From assembly GCA_009783565.1 (NCBI GenBank), contig WRDF01000002.1:124001-188000 (forward strand): a stretch of DNA of 64,000 nucleotides, given 5' to 3'. Shown here one piece after another: positions 1-8,582 of the stretch; the stretch's first letter is position 1; each line of letters starts with the position of its first letter. A program made the position numbers and the translations under genes. Source of the stretch: Rikenellaceae bacterium (lineage in GTDB: Bacteria; Bacteroidota; Bacteroidia; Bacteroidales; Rikenellaceae). The notes under the pieces are model-generated. The model searched no databases. It was not told the origin of the DNA and saw nothing but the letters and a program-made list of their open reading frames with translations.

Positions 1-524
1 TGCGGGCGGCGGTCAAAGAAGAGAATATGCAGACATTCAAGAGCGGTGTGGCGCATATTATGGTCGCCACGTCGGTCATCGAGGTGGGTGTCGATGTACC
101 GAACGCATCGGTCATGGTCATCGAAAGCGCCGAACGGTTCGGGCTATCTCAGCTTCACCAGCTGCGCGGCCGCGTGGGGCGCGGGGCGGAGCAGTCGTAC
201 TGTATCCTGATGAGCGGCGACAAGCTCTCGCGCGAGGCCCGCGAACGGTTGTCGGCAATGGTGCGCACCAACGACGGTTTCGAACTCTCGGAACTCGACC
301 TGCGGCTGCGTGGCTCAGGCGATCTGACAGGCACGCAGCAGAGCGGTATTGCGTTCGACCTGAAAATTGCGAATCTGGGGCGCGACTCGGCAATCGTCGA
401 ACGCGCGAGAGAGGCGGCTCTTGCCGTGCTGAATGCCGACCCCGCGCTGAGCGATCCGCTGCTGGCCACCATGCGCCAACGATATTCCGCGAAAAAAGAG
501 ATAGATTTTTCCCTGATTTCGTAA
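1..524 (+). CDS. recG: ATP-dependent DNA helicase RecG, C-terminal part (truncated by window edge)
   Basis: The open frame runs from the first bases of the window to a TAA at 522-524, so the gene starts upstream. RecG is a superfamily 2 helicase that remodels stalled forks and Holliday junctions. Visible are the end of the second helicase lobe, with VATSVIEVGVDVPNA and the QLRGRVGRG arginine-finger motif, and the RecG-typical tail with RLRGSGDLTGTQQSG. The length after motif VI matches the normal RecG C-terminus, so the end is complete. A GTCATTGCGG-type repeat follows the stop. Confidence 0.93.
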   Translation, partial: RAAVKEENMQTFKSGVAHIMVATSVIEVGVDVPNASVMVIESAERFGLSQLHQLRGRVGRGAEQSYCILMSGDKLSREARERLSAMVRTNDGFELSELDLRLRGSGDLTGTQQSGIAFDLKIANLGRDSAIVERAREAALAVLNADPALSDPLLATMRQRYSAKKEIDFSLIS

Positions 525-546
525 AAGCGGAGAAAGTAAATAAGCT

Positions 547-603
547 GTCATTGCGGCCTCCGAGCCGCAATGACAAAGATTTGATCAAAACACGCGCGCG
601 CGT
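547..603. repeat. Composite intergenic repeat (GTCATTGCGG hairpin plus CACGCG tract)
   Basis: Positions 547-574 form an 11-bp perfect stem (GTCATTGCGGC / GCCGCAATGAC, 6-nt loop). A 14-nt alternating purine-pyrimidine tract, ACACGCGCGCGCGT, follows at 590-603. The same pairing of elements recurs many times in this window, always between genes. Confidence 0.8.
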
Positions 604-656
604 TCGGAACGATATTTGTGAAATAATCGAGCTACACGATACGTTATAAGGTTACT

Positions 657-1499
657 ATGAGAATAAGACTATTCGGCTTGGCGTCGCTCGTGATAATGAC
701 AGCGGCGGCAATATCGCAGAAAGCATACGCGCAACCGCGCGAGGCGGCGTTCCAGAACGGCGAGCGGCTGACCTACAATCTTGGCTGGGCACTCAGGGGT
801 GTTATGACCGCAAATGCGGGAGAGGTGGTGTTCACTACATCGCTTACGAATATCAGCGGGCAGCAGACATACAAGGTAAGTGCCAACGGGCGCACGCTGC
901 CGGCGGTGAGGCTGCTGTTCGACATGAACGACACCTATGAAACGTGGCTCGATATGGAGACACTGCGGCCGCTGCGATTCCGCAACGAACTGAAAGAGAA
1001 CAAGTACCGCTTTCGGTCGGAGTTCGCCTACGATTGGGGTGCGATGAAAGTTCACACCACTTATCAGAACCTGCGGCGGCATCCCGAGCCTCAGACGATG
1101 ACGATGGATCTCACGCCGCAAAGCGCCGATGCCGTAGCGTTCTTTTTCAGTCTGCGTTCGCAGGACCTCGATTCGTTCACTGTCGGCGAAATGCACTACT
1201 TCGACCTGGTGCTGTATAATAAGATAACGCGGCTGGGATTCAAAGTACTGGGACGCGAAACGAGGCGGATAGGGCGGCTGGGAACGTTCAACACCATAAA
1301 GCTCTCGTGCCAGCTCACCTCGACCGACGACGAAGAGGGACAGACATTCGAAGACGGTACGGAGTTCTTTATGTGGCTGTCTGACGACCGGAATCGCATT
1401 CCGCTGCTGCTCGAATCGCCGACGAAAATAGGCAGCATCGTGGCGACTATTTCGCGTTTCGAAGGATTGAAATATCCGCTCGATAGCAGAGTTCGGTAA
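657..1499 (+). CDS. DUF3108 domain protein, exported
   Basis: A 280-residue protein with an N-terminal signal peptide (about 1-25, ending near AYAQ). The mature part has the DUF3108 pattern: GERLTYNLGW near the start of the mature domain, a central DTYETWLD segment and a C-terminal WLSDDRNRIPL segment. The family is periplasmic or outer-membrane associated, with no assigned reaction. It stands as a single gene between recG and a coiled-coil membrane protein. Start chosen at the ATG that opens the signal peptide. Confidence 0.8.
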   Translation: MRIRLFGLASLVIMTAAAISQKAYAQPREAAFQNGERLTYNLGWALRGVMTANAGEVVFTTSLTNISGQQTYKVSANGRTLPAVRLLFDMNDTYETWLDMETLRPLRFRNELKENKYRFRSEFAYDWGAMKVHTTYQNLRRHPEPQTMTMDLTPQSADAVAFFFSLRSQDLDSFTVGEMHYFDLVLYNKITRLGFKVLGRETRRIGRLGTFNTIKLSCQLTSTDDEEGQTFEDGTEFFMWLSDDRNRIPLLLESPTKIGSIVATISRFEGLKYPLDSRVR

Positions 1500-1506
1500 A
1501 AAAATG

Positions 1507-1514
1507 TATATTTG
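1507..1514 (+). promoter_or_regulatory. Bacteroidetes -7 box TATATTTG
   Basis: TATATTTG lies 64 nt before the ATG at 1578 and just after the previous stop codon. It matches the TAnnTTTG -7 consensus of the primary sigma factor in Bacteroidota. No clear TTTG -33 box is seen at the expected distance. Confidence 0.55.
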
Positions 1515-1577
1515 CGCGAACGTTCGCTCGGCAGCGACGTTGCATCGTAAGGGACGCTTTAACCCGAAACCACACTT

Positions 1578-2498
1578 ATGACAGATTACGATTACGGATA
1601 CGGTTACGACGACGAGTACGGACAGGAGAACCAACCGTCGCCGCGCAAGACGATCCGCGGTTATCAGTTTATCATCATCGCGCTGGCGGGGATTCTCGGC
1701 GTGCTGTCGTTCATCTATTTTCGGCAGATGAACAACCTGAAAGAGGATTTCGACATCGAACGCCGTCATTTGAACGCTCAGTTTGCAGGGCTTATGAGCG
1801 ATTATGACGAATTGCGTTCCGACCACGACACTATCAATATTCGTCTTGCCGAACAGCGTCATATCGCCGATTCGCTGATGGAGAGTCTGGCCAACGAGCG
1901 GCGGCTGAACGTCTCGCGGATACGTCAATACGAACGCGAAATAGGTACTTTGCGTTCGGTGATGCGCGAATATGTGGTGACGATCGACTCGCTGAACACA
2001 GTCAATACGCGACTTGCGAGTGAAAATGTGTCGATCCGCCGCGACGTGCAGACAGAACGTCTGCGCGCCCAGCGGGCTGAGGAGACAGCGAGCGAACTGT
2101 CGCAGAGAGTGCAGCGCGGGTCGGTGATTCTGGCGCGCGGAATATCGCTCAGTCCGGTGAACCGGAACGGTCGTGAGGTGAGCCGCGTGAACAACGCCAC
2201 GGCTCTCGATACGGGACTTACTCTGGCTGCCAACGAACTTGCGCAGCCGGGCGTTAAGCCGGTTTATGTCCGCATTATCGGTCCCGACGGCTATGTGCTG
2301 GCCAACAGCGAGGGGCGCACGTTCACATTCGAGGGCGAGGGGCGCATCTTCTCTGCCGTGCGTGAGGTGGATTATCAGAACGACGATCTGGGTGTGGTTA
2401 TACACTATCCCGTGTCGGGCATCGGCTCAGGAACGTACAAAGTCGAGGTCTACGTGGACGGCCGCCTCGCCGGAACGAACGAAATTAATCTGAGATAG
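1578..2498 (+). CDS. Single-pass membrane protein with long coiled coil, function unknown
   Basis: A 306-residue protein. The first ~25 residues are acidic and rich in Tyr, Gly and Asp. One transmembrane helix follows (about 28-50, GYQFIIIALAGILGVLSFIYF region), then a heptad-rich coiled coil (about 50-175), then a globular C-terminal domain (about 185-306) containing VYVRIIGPDGYVLA and ending GTNEINLR. The topology suggests an inner-membrane anchor with a long periplasmic stalk. I do not recognise a named family. It has its own -7 box and ends at a bidirectional terminator shared with rny. Confidence 0.75.
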   Translation: MTDYDYGYGYDDEYGQENQPSPRKTIRGYQFIIIALAGILGVLSFIYFRQMNNLKEDFDIERRHLNAQFAGLMSDYDELRSDHDTINIRLAEQRHIADSLMESLANERRLNVSRIRQYEREIGTLRSVMREYVVTIDSLNTVNTRLASENVSIRRDVQTERLRAQRAEETASELSQRVQRGSVILARGISLSPVNRNGREVSRVNNATALDTGLTLAANELAQPGVKPVYVRIIGPDGYVLANSEGRTFTFEGEGRIFSAVREVDYQNDDLGVVIHYPVSGIGSGTYKVEVYVDGRLAGTNEINLR

Positions 2499-2517
2499 CA
2501 CGCGTTGAGCGGCACTA

Positions 2518-2562
2518 AAAATAACAGTGGGTTCGTCTTTCGGACGAACCCACTGTTATTTT
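2518..2562. terminator. Bidirectional intrinsic terminator between convergent genes
   Basis: A perfect 20-bp inverted repeat (2518-2537 and 2543-2562, loop TTTCG) has A-rich sequence on one side and T-rich on the other, so it can end transcripts from both the upstream plus-strand gene and rny on the minus strand. Confidence 0.9.
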
Positions 2563-2588
2563 GTAATTGCACTCCTTGAAAACCACCC

Positions 2589-4145
2589 TTACTTTGCGTA
2601 GCTCACCGCGCGCGTTTCGCGAATCACGGTAATCTTCACCTGACCGGGATAGGTCATTTCGTCCTGAATCTTCTTGGCGATTTCGTGCGACAGGTTGTCG
2701 GCCTCCTGATCCGAAAGTTTCTCGCTGCCCACGATCACGCGCAACTCACGCCCGGCCTGAATGGCATAGGTTTTCGTCACCCCGTCGTAAGACATCGCTA
2801 TGTCCTCCATCTCTTTGAGGCGCTTGATGTACGACTCCACGACCTCGCGCCGCGCGCCCGGACGCGCTCCCGAAATAGCATCGCACACCTGCACGATGGG
2901 CGCGATGAGCGACGTCATCTCCATTTCGTCGTGGTGCGCCCCGATGGCGTTCACCACGTCGGGCTTCTCCTTGTATTTTTCGGCGAGTTTCATGCCGATG
3001 ATCGCGTGCGGCAATTCCGGCTCGTCGTCGGGCACTTTGCCGATGTCGTGCAGCAACCCCGCCCGGCGCGCCGCCTTCGGGTTCAGCCCAAGTTCGGCAG
3101 CCATAATACCGCACAGATTCGCCGTCTCGCGCGAGTGTTGCAGCAGGTTTTGCCCGTATGACGAACGGTATTTCATTTTGCCGATGAGACGTACCAATTC
3201 CGGATGCAGACCGTGAATGCCCAGGTCGATCGTCGTGCGTTTGCCCGCCTCGACGATCTCCTCCTCAATTTGCTTCTGCACCTTCGCCACGACCTCCTCG
3301 ATACGCGCCGGATGGATACGTCCATCGGTGACCAGTTGATGCAGTGCCAGACGCGCAACTTCGCGCCGAACGGGGTCGAATCCCGACAGAATAATAGCCT
3401 CCGGCGTGTCATCTACGATAATTTCGATGCCCGTGGCCGCTTCCAGCGCGCGTATGTTGCGTCCCTCGCGGCCGATAATCCGCCCCTTGATTTCGTCGTT
3501 CTCGATGTTGAACACCGTCACCGAGTTCTCAATGGCCGCCTCTGTGGCGACGCGCTGTATCGTCTGAACCACAATCTTTTTTGCCTCCTTGCCCGCCGTC
3601 ATCTTGGCTTCCTCGACAGTCTCGCTTATATATGCCATCGCTGCCGTCTTGGCCTCCTCCTTCATGTTCTCCATAAGGATTCCGCGCGCCTCGTCGCTGC
3701 TCATGCCGCCGATTTGCTCCAAACGCATGTTCTGCTCGCGCATCAGGCGATCCAGCTCCTCGCGCCGACGGTCGAGACTCGCAAGCTGTCCTTCCAACTG
3801 TTCGCGCACCTTATCGGCGCTCTGCGTCCGGCGTTCAAGTTCGCCCTGCTTACTTTGCAGCGTATGCTCGATCTGTTTGATGTCCTGCTCGCGCTGGTTG
3901 AGTTTCTGCGTGCGGTCGTTCACCATGCGGTCGTGCTCGCTTTTGAGCTGTATGAACTTCTCTTTCGCTTGGAGTATCTTCTCCTTTTTGATCATCTCGC
4001 CTTCGGCTTCTGCGTCTCTGATCGCTGCGTCTACGCGCCGTTTGGCAGTGTTCTTGCCCAGCGCTCCGGCGATAAGCATATATGCCACGATGCCGCCGAT
4101 GGCCGCCGCGATGGCGATCACTATCACTATCCATGTATTGATCAT
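2589..4145 (-). CDS. rny: Ribonuclease Y
   Basis: A 518-residue membrane-anchored endoribonuclease that starts mRNA decay. The order is complete: N-terminal TM helix (about 4-25), long charged coiled coil (about 30-170), KH RNA-binding domain with [15 protein letters not shown] (about 210-270), and a metal-dependent HD domain with LLHDIGK (H366 D367) and a downstream AHHDE. The C-terminus has the usual [12 protein letters not shown] motif. Length is normal. It lies downstream of the candidate 6S RNA, separated from it by an intergenic repeat. Confidence 0.97.
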   Translation of the reverse strand: MINTWIVIVIAIAAAIGGIVAYMLIAGALGKNTAKRRVDAAIRDAEAEGEMIKKEKILQAKEKFIQLKSEHDRMVNDRTQKLNQREQDIKQIEHTLQSKQGELERRTQSADKVREQLEGQLASLDRRREELDRLMREQNMRLEQIGGMSSDEARGILMENMKEEAKTAAMAYISETVEEAKMTAGKEAKKIVVQTIQRVATEAAIENSVTVFNIENDEIKGRIIGREGRNIRALEAATGIEIIVDDTPEAIILSGFDPVRREVARLALHQLVTDGRIHPARIEEVVAKVQKQIEEEIVEAGKRTTIDLGIHGLHPELVRLIGKMKYRSSYGQNLLQHSRETANLCGIMAAELGLNPKAARRAGLLHDIGKVPDDEPELPHAIIGMKLAEKYKEKPDVVNAIGAHHDEMEMTSLIAPIVQVCDAISGARPGARREVVESYIKRLKEMEDIAMSYDGVTKTYAIQAGRELRVIVGSEKLSDQEADNLSHEIAKKIQDEMTYPGQVKITVIRETRAVSYAK

Positions 4146-4184
4146 TGCTGTATGTTTTAGTTAAAAATAAGTCCAATTTATTTT

Positions 4185-4277
4185 GTCATCCCTCCATCTC
4201 GAAGAGATGGAGGGATCTATCGCTATTATTGTTTTAGATATACTCGCGATAGATTCCTAACGTTCGTTCGGAATGAC
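4185..4277. repeat. GTCATCC...ATCTATCG type intergenic palindromic repeat (family B, copy 1)
   Basis: The copy begins GTCATCCCTCC and ends TTCGGAATGAC. Inside, GGATCTATCGC and GCGATAGATTCC face each other as imperfect inverted arms. Related copies are at 40318-40429 and 51015-51119, and a half copy at 22116-22166. It sits between rny and the probable 6S RNA and has no coding capacity. Confidence 0.75.
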
Positions 4278-4296
4278 GGCAGAGCGCGAAGGACAC

Positions 4297-4508
4297 AAAA
4301 AACCCGCACAGACGCTCCTCTTTTGTTTGACGAACACTACGACTCGTCATGTATGAAGCCTCCGTCTCCGTCGCAAACGTCCAATGGCGCGGTTGTATAG
4401 TGCGCACCTCTTTTTCAAGAGGTTAAGGCCTGTTTTTGATGGCACGAGTACAGCTCCAAAGTGAAAAATGTTTAGTTTCGCAAAGCTTAAAGGAATCCAT
4501 GCGGGTAT
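4297..4508 (-). ncRNA. ssrS: Probable 6S RNA between zapA and rny
   Basis: About 210 nt on the minus strand without a credible ORF. The ends pair: ACCCGCA (4506-4500) with TGCGGGT (4308-4302), followed inward by TCCTTT / AGAGGA, giving an interrupted terminal stem as in 6S RNA. Six T follow the 3' arm (4302-4297), as in a terminator. An inner hairpin CCTCTT-GAAA-AAGAGG is also visible. A promoter-like TTTG-N18-TAGAGTTG lies immediately upstream. The position beside zapA is the known ssrS neighbourhood in many bacteria. Identity rests on size, fold outline and position, not on a covariance-model match. Confidence 0.58.
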
Positions 4509-4513
4509 ATTCC

Positions 4514-4543
4514 CAACTCTATGTCTAAGAACCTTTTTGCAAA
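4514..4543 (-). promoter_or_regulatory. Promoter of the probable 6S RNA
   Basis: On the minus strand TTTG (4543-4540), an 18-nt spacer and TAGAGTTG (4521-4514) resemble the Bacteroidetes TTTG / TAnnTTTG promoter with one mismatch. The predicted start, near 4508, coincides with the 5' arm of the RNA's terminal stem. Confidence 0.5.
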
Positions 4544-4598
4544 CCGCCGCGATTCACACATAGCGGTTTCTTATATAACGCACCTAAGGCGCGCCTTA

Positions 4599-4892
4599 TT
4601 ATTCGAGTGCATCGAGGTAGTTGCCCAGCCGGCGATCGATCTGTGCCAATGCATCCACCTCCTTGTCGCCCAGACTGCGGCTCATTTCCATCTCGATATT
4701 TGCCAGCGCGATTTGCAACGCCGCCATTGCGAGATAGTCTTCATTTTCAGCCCGAAACCGACCACGGAATTCCGTCACCAGCTCGTTTATCTCAACCTCT
4801 GCACGCCTATATTTCTCCTCGTTCTCGCGCTCTATGCTCAGAGGATAGCTCTTTCCCGCGATGGTCAGCCTTATGTTCAGTTTCTGCGACAC
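4599..4892 (-). CDS. zapA: Cell division protein ZapA
   Basis: A 97-residue ZapA: an N-terminal alpha/beta part with LNIRLTIAGKSYPLSIERENEE, then a long C-terminal helix. ZapA bundles FtsZ filaments at the septum. Length and layout are typical of the family. It follows a small coiled-coil gene by 47 nt on the same strand, so the two are probably co-transcribed. Confidence 0.88.
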   Translation of the reverse strand: MSQKLNIRLTIAGKSYPLSIERENEEKYRRAEVEINELVTEFRGRFRAENEDYLAMAALQIALANIEMEMSRSLGDKEVDALAQIDRRLGNYLDALE

Positions 4893-4939
4893 GGCAAATA
4901 TACTCCTCGTTACACTTTTTGAATTTTATGACACTCCTC

Positions 4940-5239
4940 CTATTTATTGAGGAGTGCGATGCACTTGTCCACCTCCCGCATAAGGCGATTGACGCGCGCA
5001 CGCGCTGCTTTCGTGTCTTCGCTCGTTCCCGCTGCACCACCTGTCATCCCTTCGCGCAATTCCAACACCCGGACGCGCTTCTCCAAACGTACGATGTGTT
5101 CCGTGAGTTCGCGATTCTCGGCTTTCGCCTTATCGCGTTGCTGCATGACCTTTGCATGATCCGCACGCAACTTCGTATTGTCGGCGATCAGGCGGTCGAT
5201 CTTGACCTTAATAGCGTCTATAACAGCGGTTTTCGACAT
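4940..5239 (-). CDS. Small coiled-coil protein upstream of zapA
   Basis: A 99-residue protein that is almost entirely helical. A heptad-rich coiled coil covers about residues 5-65, then a Gly/Ala/Thr-rich break (GMTGGAAGTSE), then a second short helix. There is no signal peptide or membrane segment. Its place directly before zapA, and its coiled-coil character, suggest a divisome accessory factor acting like ZapB. That is inferred from context; no sequence match to ZapB is claimed. Confidence 0.7.
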   Translation of the reverse strand: MSKTAVIDAIKVKIDRLIADNTKLRADHAKVMQQRDKAKAENRELTEHIVRLEKRVRVLELREGMTGGAAGTSEDTKAARARVNRLMREVDKCIALLNK

Positions 5240-5321
5240 TTCGCCCTCCTACCTTCGGAACATTAACACACCCCAAAGTTAATTATTTTCCCGGATATTT
5301 TTTAAGGCAGGCTAAAAAATA

Positions 5322-7232
5322 TTAAAATAAAACCTCTTTTATCGGCACTAACCTAATAGCTATCGGGCGCATATATTGCCCTCCGGTGTACTCTTTTCCT
5401 TTCAGGGTGGCTGTGAACTCTCCCCGATCCAGATTTATTCGGCCTGCATGAATAGTGCTCACCCTATTCCATCCGCTCTGGGGAGTATACTCTACTTCAT
5501 ACGAATTACCGGCTATCCGAATCGTTACGACCCCCGCATCGTTAGCCGAGTCGGTATTGTAATCGATATAAATGTCATAAGCGGCAGATTCCGCGAGGCG
5601 CAGATCCCACTGCATGTATTGCTCGTCGCAAGTCCAGTCGTGAACATAGTTCCTGCTCACTTTCCCGTCCCCGAATTTCATGTTACGGCAGCTCAGACGA
5701 CTGTCGAACGCAGCAAGCACGTTCTCCGCCGAAGGCGTGAGCAGTCTCACCGGATAGGATTTGCGGAAATGTCTCACCTGCAAAGCTATAACGGTATTGA
5801 CGCTGTCCGGCGCGGCAGCAGGCAGCGAGAACAATAGATCGTGAGCGCCCGTACGCACAGCGGCAAGCGGTTTTCTCTCCGGGTCGGCAATGAGCCATGC
5901 GCGTTCCACTTCCGACTGCAAACCGCCGACGATAAGTTGCCCGTCTGCCGGCCAATCGAACACATGCAGATAAAGCAGGTCACCTTTTCGGGTCGCCACA
6001 CCCCAATGTTGCACCGGCAAATCGGTGCGCTCAGCACCATAGATCGCCTCGCCGTTCATTTTCAGCCAGTCGCCCACTCCGCGAAAGATCGCTATGTCCG
6101 TTTCGTCCCACTTGCCGTTGCCCATTGGGCCTACATTCATCAGGATATTGCCTCCTTTGGCCGCCGCGCTCGCCAACAGGCGCACGAAATGACTGACGGG
6201 TTTATGGCTGAAATCCACCCTGCTGTATCCGTAGGATTCGTTCGTGGTCGGGATGGACTCCCAATAGCCCTCGACCGGCGCAAAAAATGCAGCCCGGTCG
6301 CCCGTGTTCACGTAATCGCCCAGCTGGATGGCCGAGCTTCGCGCCAGACGCCCGTTGATGACTATTCCCATATCCTTGTCCGCCTCACGGATGGCGTGCA
6401 GTATCCGTATATTTTCGTATAGCGGCAGTTTATGCGGCGTGTCGAACCACAGTATGTCCGGTTCGTATTTATCTATGAGTTCCAGTATTTGAGGGATCGA
6501 TTTGTGGTCTACGTAATTCGCAGCACGCGGCAGGAACTGCGGATAATTGAGCCACCACTGGGCGCCATGCAACAGTTTGTCTCCTCCCGGATTATCGTAA
6601 TCCCAATCGTTGCCCGGAGCATCGGGATGCTCCCAGTCGAACGCATGAGAGTAATAGAACCCAAATTTCATCCCATGTTTACGTGCGGCATCGCGCAGCT
6701 CCCGCATCGGGTCACGTCCGAACTCTGTCATGCGAATGTCATAAGGATATGCGTCAGACGGATATAGGGCGAACCCGTCATGGTGCTTGGCCGTAATGAT
6801 AAAATACCTCATGCCTGCATCTGCCGCAAGTTGTATCCACTCCTCCGCGTCGAACTCCACAGGGTTGAACGGGCGAACCAACTCGTTCTTATATCTTTCC
6901 AGAGGGATTCTGGCCGCACGCATAAGATGCTCCGTATAGCCGCCGATGCGCCGCTCATCCCAGATTCCGGCCGGCACGGAGTAAACTCCCCAATGTATAA
7001 AGCAGCCGAACTTGGCCTCGTTGTACCATTCCATTCTCTCGTCGAGGCTCTCCATACTCTCACGCCACCAGCCGCCCAGAGCTTCCTGCATGGCCACGCT
7101 GTCGCGGCGAAGGTCGAGCTGCCCTAACTCCATACCCTGCTCGTCTCCCTTATTTTGCGAGTGGGCAGGTGCAAAAAAGCCGACGCTTATTACGATCGAC
7201 ATTATCAATTTAAAACAGGTCTGCTTTTTCAT
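5322..7232 (-). CDS. Alpha-L-fucosidase, glycoside hydrolase family 29
   Basis: A 636-residue exported enzyme (signal peptide about 1-26). GH29 hydrolases release alpha-linked L-fucose from host glycans with retention of configuration. Family landmarks are FGCFIHWG (about 75-82), TAKHHDGF (147-154), and the nucleophile region DILWFD with Asp264. The TIM barrel is followed by a C-terminal beta domain (about 480-636) that looks carbohydrate-binding-like. There is no SusC/SusD pair or other hydrolase beside it, so it is not in a visible polysaccharide utilisation locus. Confidence 0.93.
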   Translation of the reverse strand: MKKQTCFKLIMSIVISVGFFAPAHSQNKGDEQGMELGQLDLRRDSVAMQEALGGWWRESMESLDERMEWYNEAKFGCFIHWGVYSVPAGIWDERRIGGYTEHLMRAARIPLERYKNELVRPFNPVEFDAEEWIQLAADAGMRYFIITAKHHDGFALYPSDAYPYDIRMTEFGRDPMRELRDAARKHGMKFGFYYSHAFDWEHPDAPGNDWDYDNPGGDKLLHGAQWWLNYPQFLPRAANYVDHKSIPQILELIDKYEPDILWFDTPHKLPLYENIRILHAIREADKDMGIVINGRLARSSAIQLGDYVNTGDRAAFFAPVEGYWESIPTTNESYGYSRVDFSHKPVSHFVRLLASAAAKGGNILMNVGPMGNGKWDETDIAIFRGVGDWLKMNGEAIYGAERTDLPVQHWGVATRKGDLLYLHVFDWPADGQLIVGGLQSEVERAWLIADPERKPLAAVRTGAHDLLFSLPAAAPDSVNTVIALQVRHFRKSYPVRLLTPSAENVLAAFDSRLSCRNMKFGDGKVSRNYVHDWTCDEQYMQWDLRLAESAAYDIYIDYNTDSANDAGVVTIRIAGNSYEVEYTPQSGWNRVSTIHAGRINLDRGEFTATLKGKEYTGGQYMRPIAIRLVPIKEVLF

Positions 7233-7243
7233 AATATTAAATT

Positions 7244-8572
7244 TTAAATTATCTCCCCGTAAAGGTCATACTCTTCGGCGGCTGTTATGCGCACGGCGTG
7301 GAACGTGCCGGGACGCAGGCGGCATTTCGTATCGCCGACCGGAATAAGTATCTCCTGATCCACTTCGGGCGAGTCGTACTGCGAACGCGCGACGTAGAAT
7401 TCGCCCTCGCGACGGTCGATAATAACGTGCTCGACAGCGCCTTCGCGCCGCACGTTGTTGTCGAACGAAATGCGCGCTTGAAGCTGCATTATGGTCTCGA
7501 TGCGCTGCTCTTTGACCTCGCTCGGGACATCGTCGGCGAGTCGCGCCGCCGCCGTGCCCTCTTCTTCACTGTATGGGAACACGCCGAGGCGGTCGAAACG
7601 GGTTTCACGCACAAAATCGACAAGCTCGACAAAATCGGCATCCGTCTCGCCCGGATAACCGACAATAAGCGTCGTGCGAATGGCAATGCCGGGTATCGCC
7701 GCACGCAGGCGTTCGATAAGCGCACGTGTCTCGGCAGTCGTAATTCCGCGCCGCATCGATGAAAGCTGACTGTCGGAAATATGTTGGAGCGGTATGTCGA
7801 TGTATTTGCAAATCTTCGGCTCGGTCGCGATTGCCTCTATTACGTCGTCTGGAAAACCCGCAGGGTAGGTGTAGTGCAGCCGCACCCACTCGATACCCTC
7901 TACACGGCACAGTTCGCGCAGCAGGTGCGCCAACCGCCGCTCGCCATAAAGGTCTACGCCATAGAACGTCGTGTCCTGAGCAATGACTATCAGCTCTTTA
8001 ACTCCTTTGGCTGCGAGATTGCGCGCCTCTTCGACAAGCTGCTCGACAGGCCGCGAACGGTGTCGTCCCCGTATAAGCGGGATCGCACAGAACGCGCAGT
8101 TCCAGTTGCACCCCTCTCCGATTTTCAGGTAAGCGTAGTGAGGCGGGGTGGACAGCAGACGCGTGGTCGCGAGTTCTTCGCGCCATTCGGCATCGAGCGC
8201 GCGCACCACATCGTCGATGGTGCGCGCGCCGAACCAGCCGTCCACCTCCGGAATTTCGGCGCGCAACTCGTCGGCATAGCGCTGGCTCAGGCATCCCATA
8301 ACGTACAGCCGCTCAATGTCTCCGTTCGTGCGACGGGCGGCCGCGGCGAGGATTGTGTTCACCGACTCCTCCTTCGCGTCGCCTATGAACCCGCATGTAT
8401 TGAGAATTACGACGGCGGCGGGTTCGTCGGTATCATAAATAACTTCTCGCCCCGCCGCCGCGAGTTGCGCGCCGATGTGCTCCGAATCGACCACGTTCTT
8501 AGCACAACCGAGCGTGATTATGTTGACACGCGCGCGTGATTTATCGGCTGCCGCGAAACTCTTAATTCTCAA
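7244..8572 (-). CDS. rimO: Ribosomal protein S12 methylthiotransferase RimO
   Basis: A 442-residue radical-SAM enzyme that methylthiolates an aspartate of ribosomal protein S12. The N-terminal domain has three conserved Cys (C23, C60, C94) for the auxiliary [4Fe-4S] cluster. The radical-SAM motif CNWNCAFC (C155, C159, C162) binds the SAM-cleaving cluster. A C-terminal TRAM-like domain follows. The 10-nt gap to the upstream peptidase gene suggests co-transcription. Confidence 0.93.
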   Translation of the reverse strand: MRIKSFAAADKSRARVNIITLGCAKNVVDSEHIGAQLAAAGREVIYDTDEPAAVVILNTCGFIGDAKEESVNTILAAAARRTNGDIERLYVMGCLSQRYADELRAEIPEVDGWFGARTIDDVVRALDAEWREELATTRLLSTPPHYAYLKIGEGCNWNCAFCAIPLIRGRHRSRPVEQLVEEARNLAAKGVKELIVIAQDTTFYGVDLYGERRLAHLLRELCRVEGIEWVRLHYTYPAGFPDDVIEAIATEPKICKYIDIPLQHISDSQLSSMRRGITTAETRALIERLRAAIPGIAIRTTLIVGYPGETDADFVELVDFVRETRFDRLGVFPYSEEEGTAAARLADDVPSEVKEQRIETIMQLQARISFDNNVRREGAVEHVIIDRREGEFYVARSQYDSPEVDQEILIPVGDTKCRLRPGTFHAVRITAAEEYDLYGEII

Positions 8573-8582
8573 TTCTTAATTC

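Noticed and set aside
590-603. Treating every alternating purine-pyrimidine run as a Z-DNA signal
   Set aside because: Runs of 12 or more alternating bases are expected by chance about a dozen or more times in 64 kb. The signal is the CACGCG-type palindrome tied to stop codons and companion motifs, not alternation alone.
669-2405. A 578-codon open frame on the minus strand across two plus-strand genes
   Set aside because: It spans the stop of one gene and the start of the next and shows no family features; both plus-strand genes have signal or membrane segments and good starts.
4185-4277. CRISPR array or IS end as explanation of the dispersed palindromes
   Set aside because: Copies are single, kilobases apart, without regular spacers, cas genes or transposase genes.
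4297-4508. tmRNA as an alternative identity for the RNA between zapA and rny
   Set aside because: No alanine-tRNA-like ends, no T-arm and no ANDNYA- or ANKL-type tag frame; length is too short.
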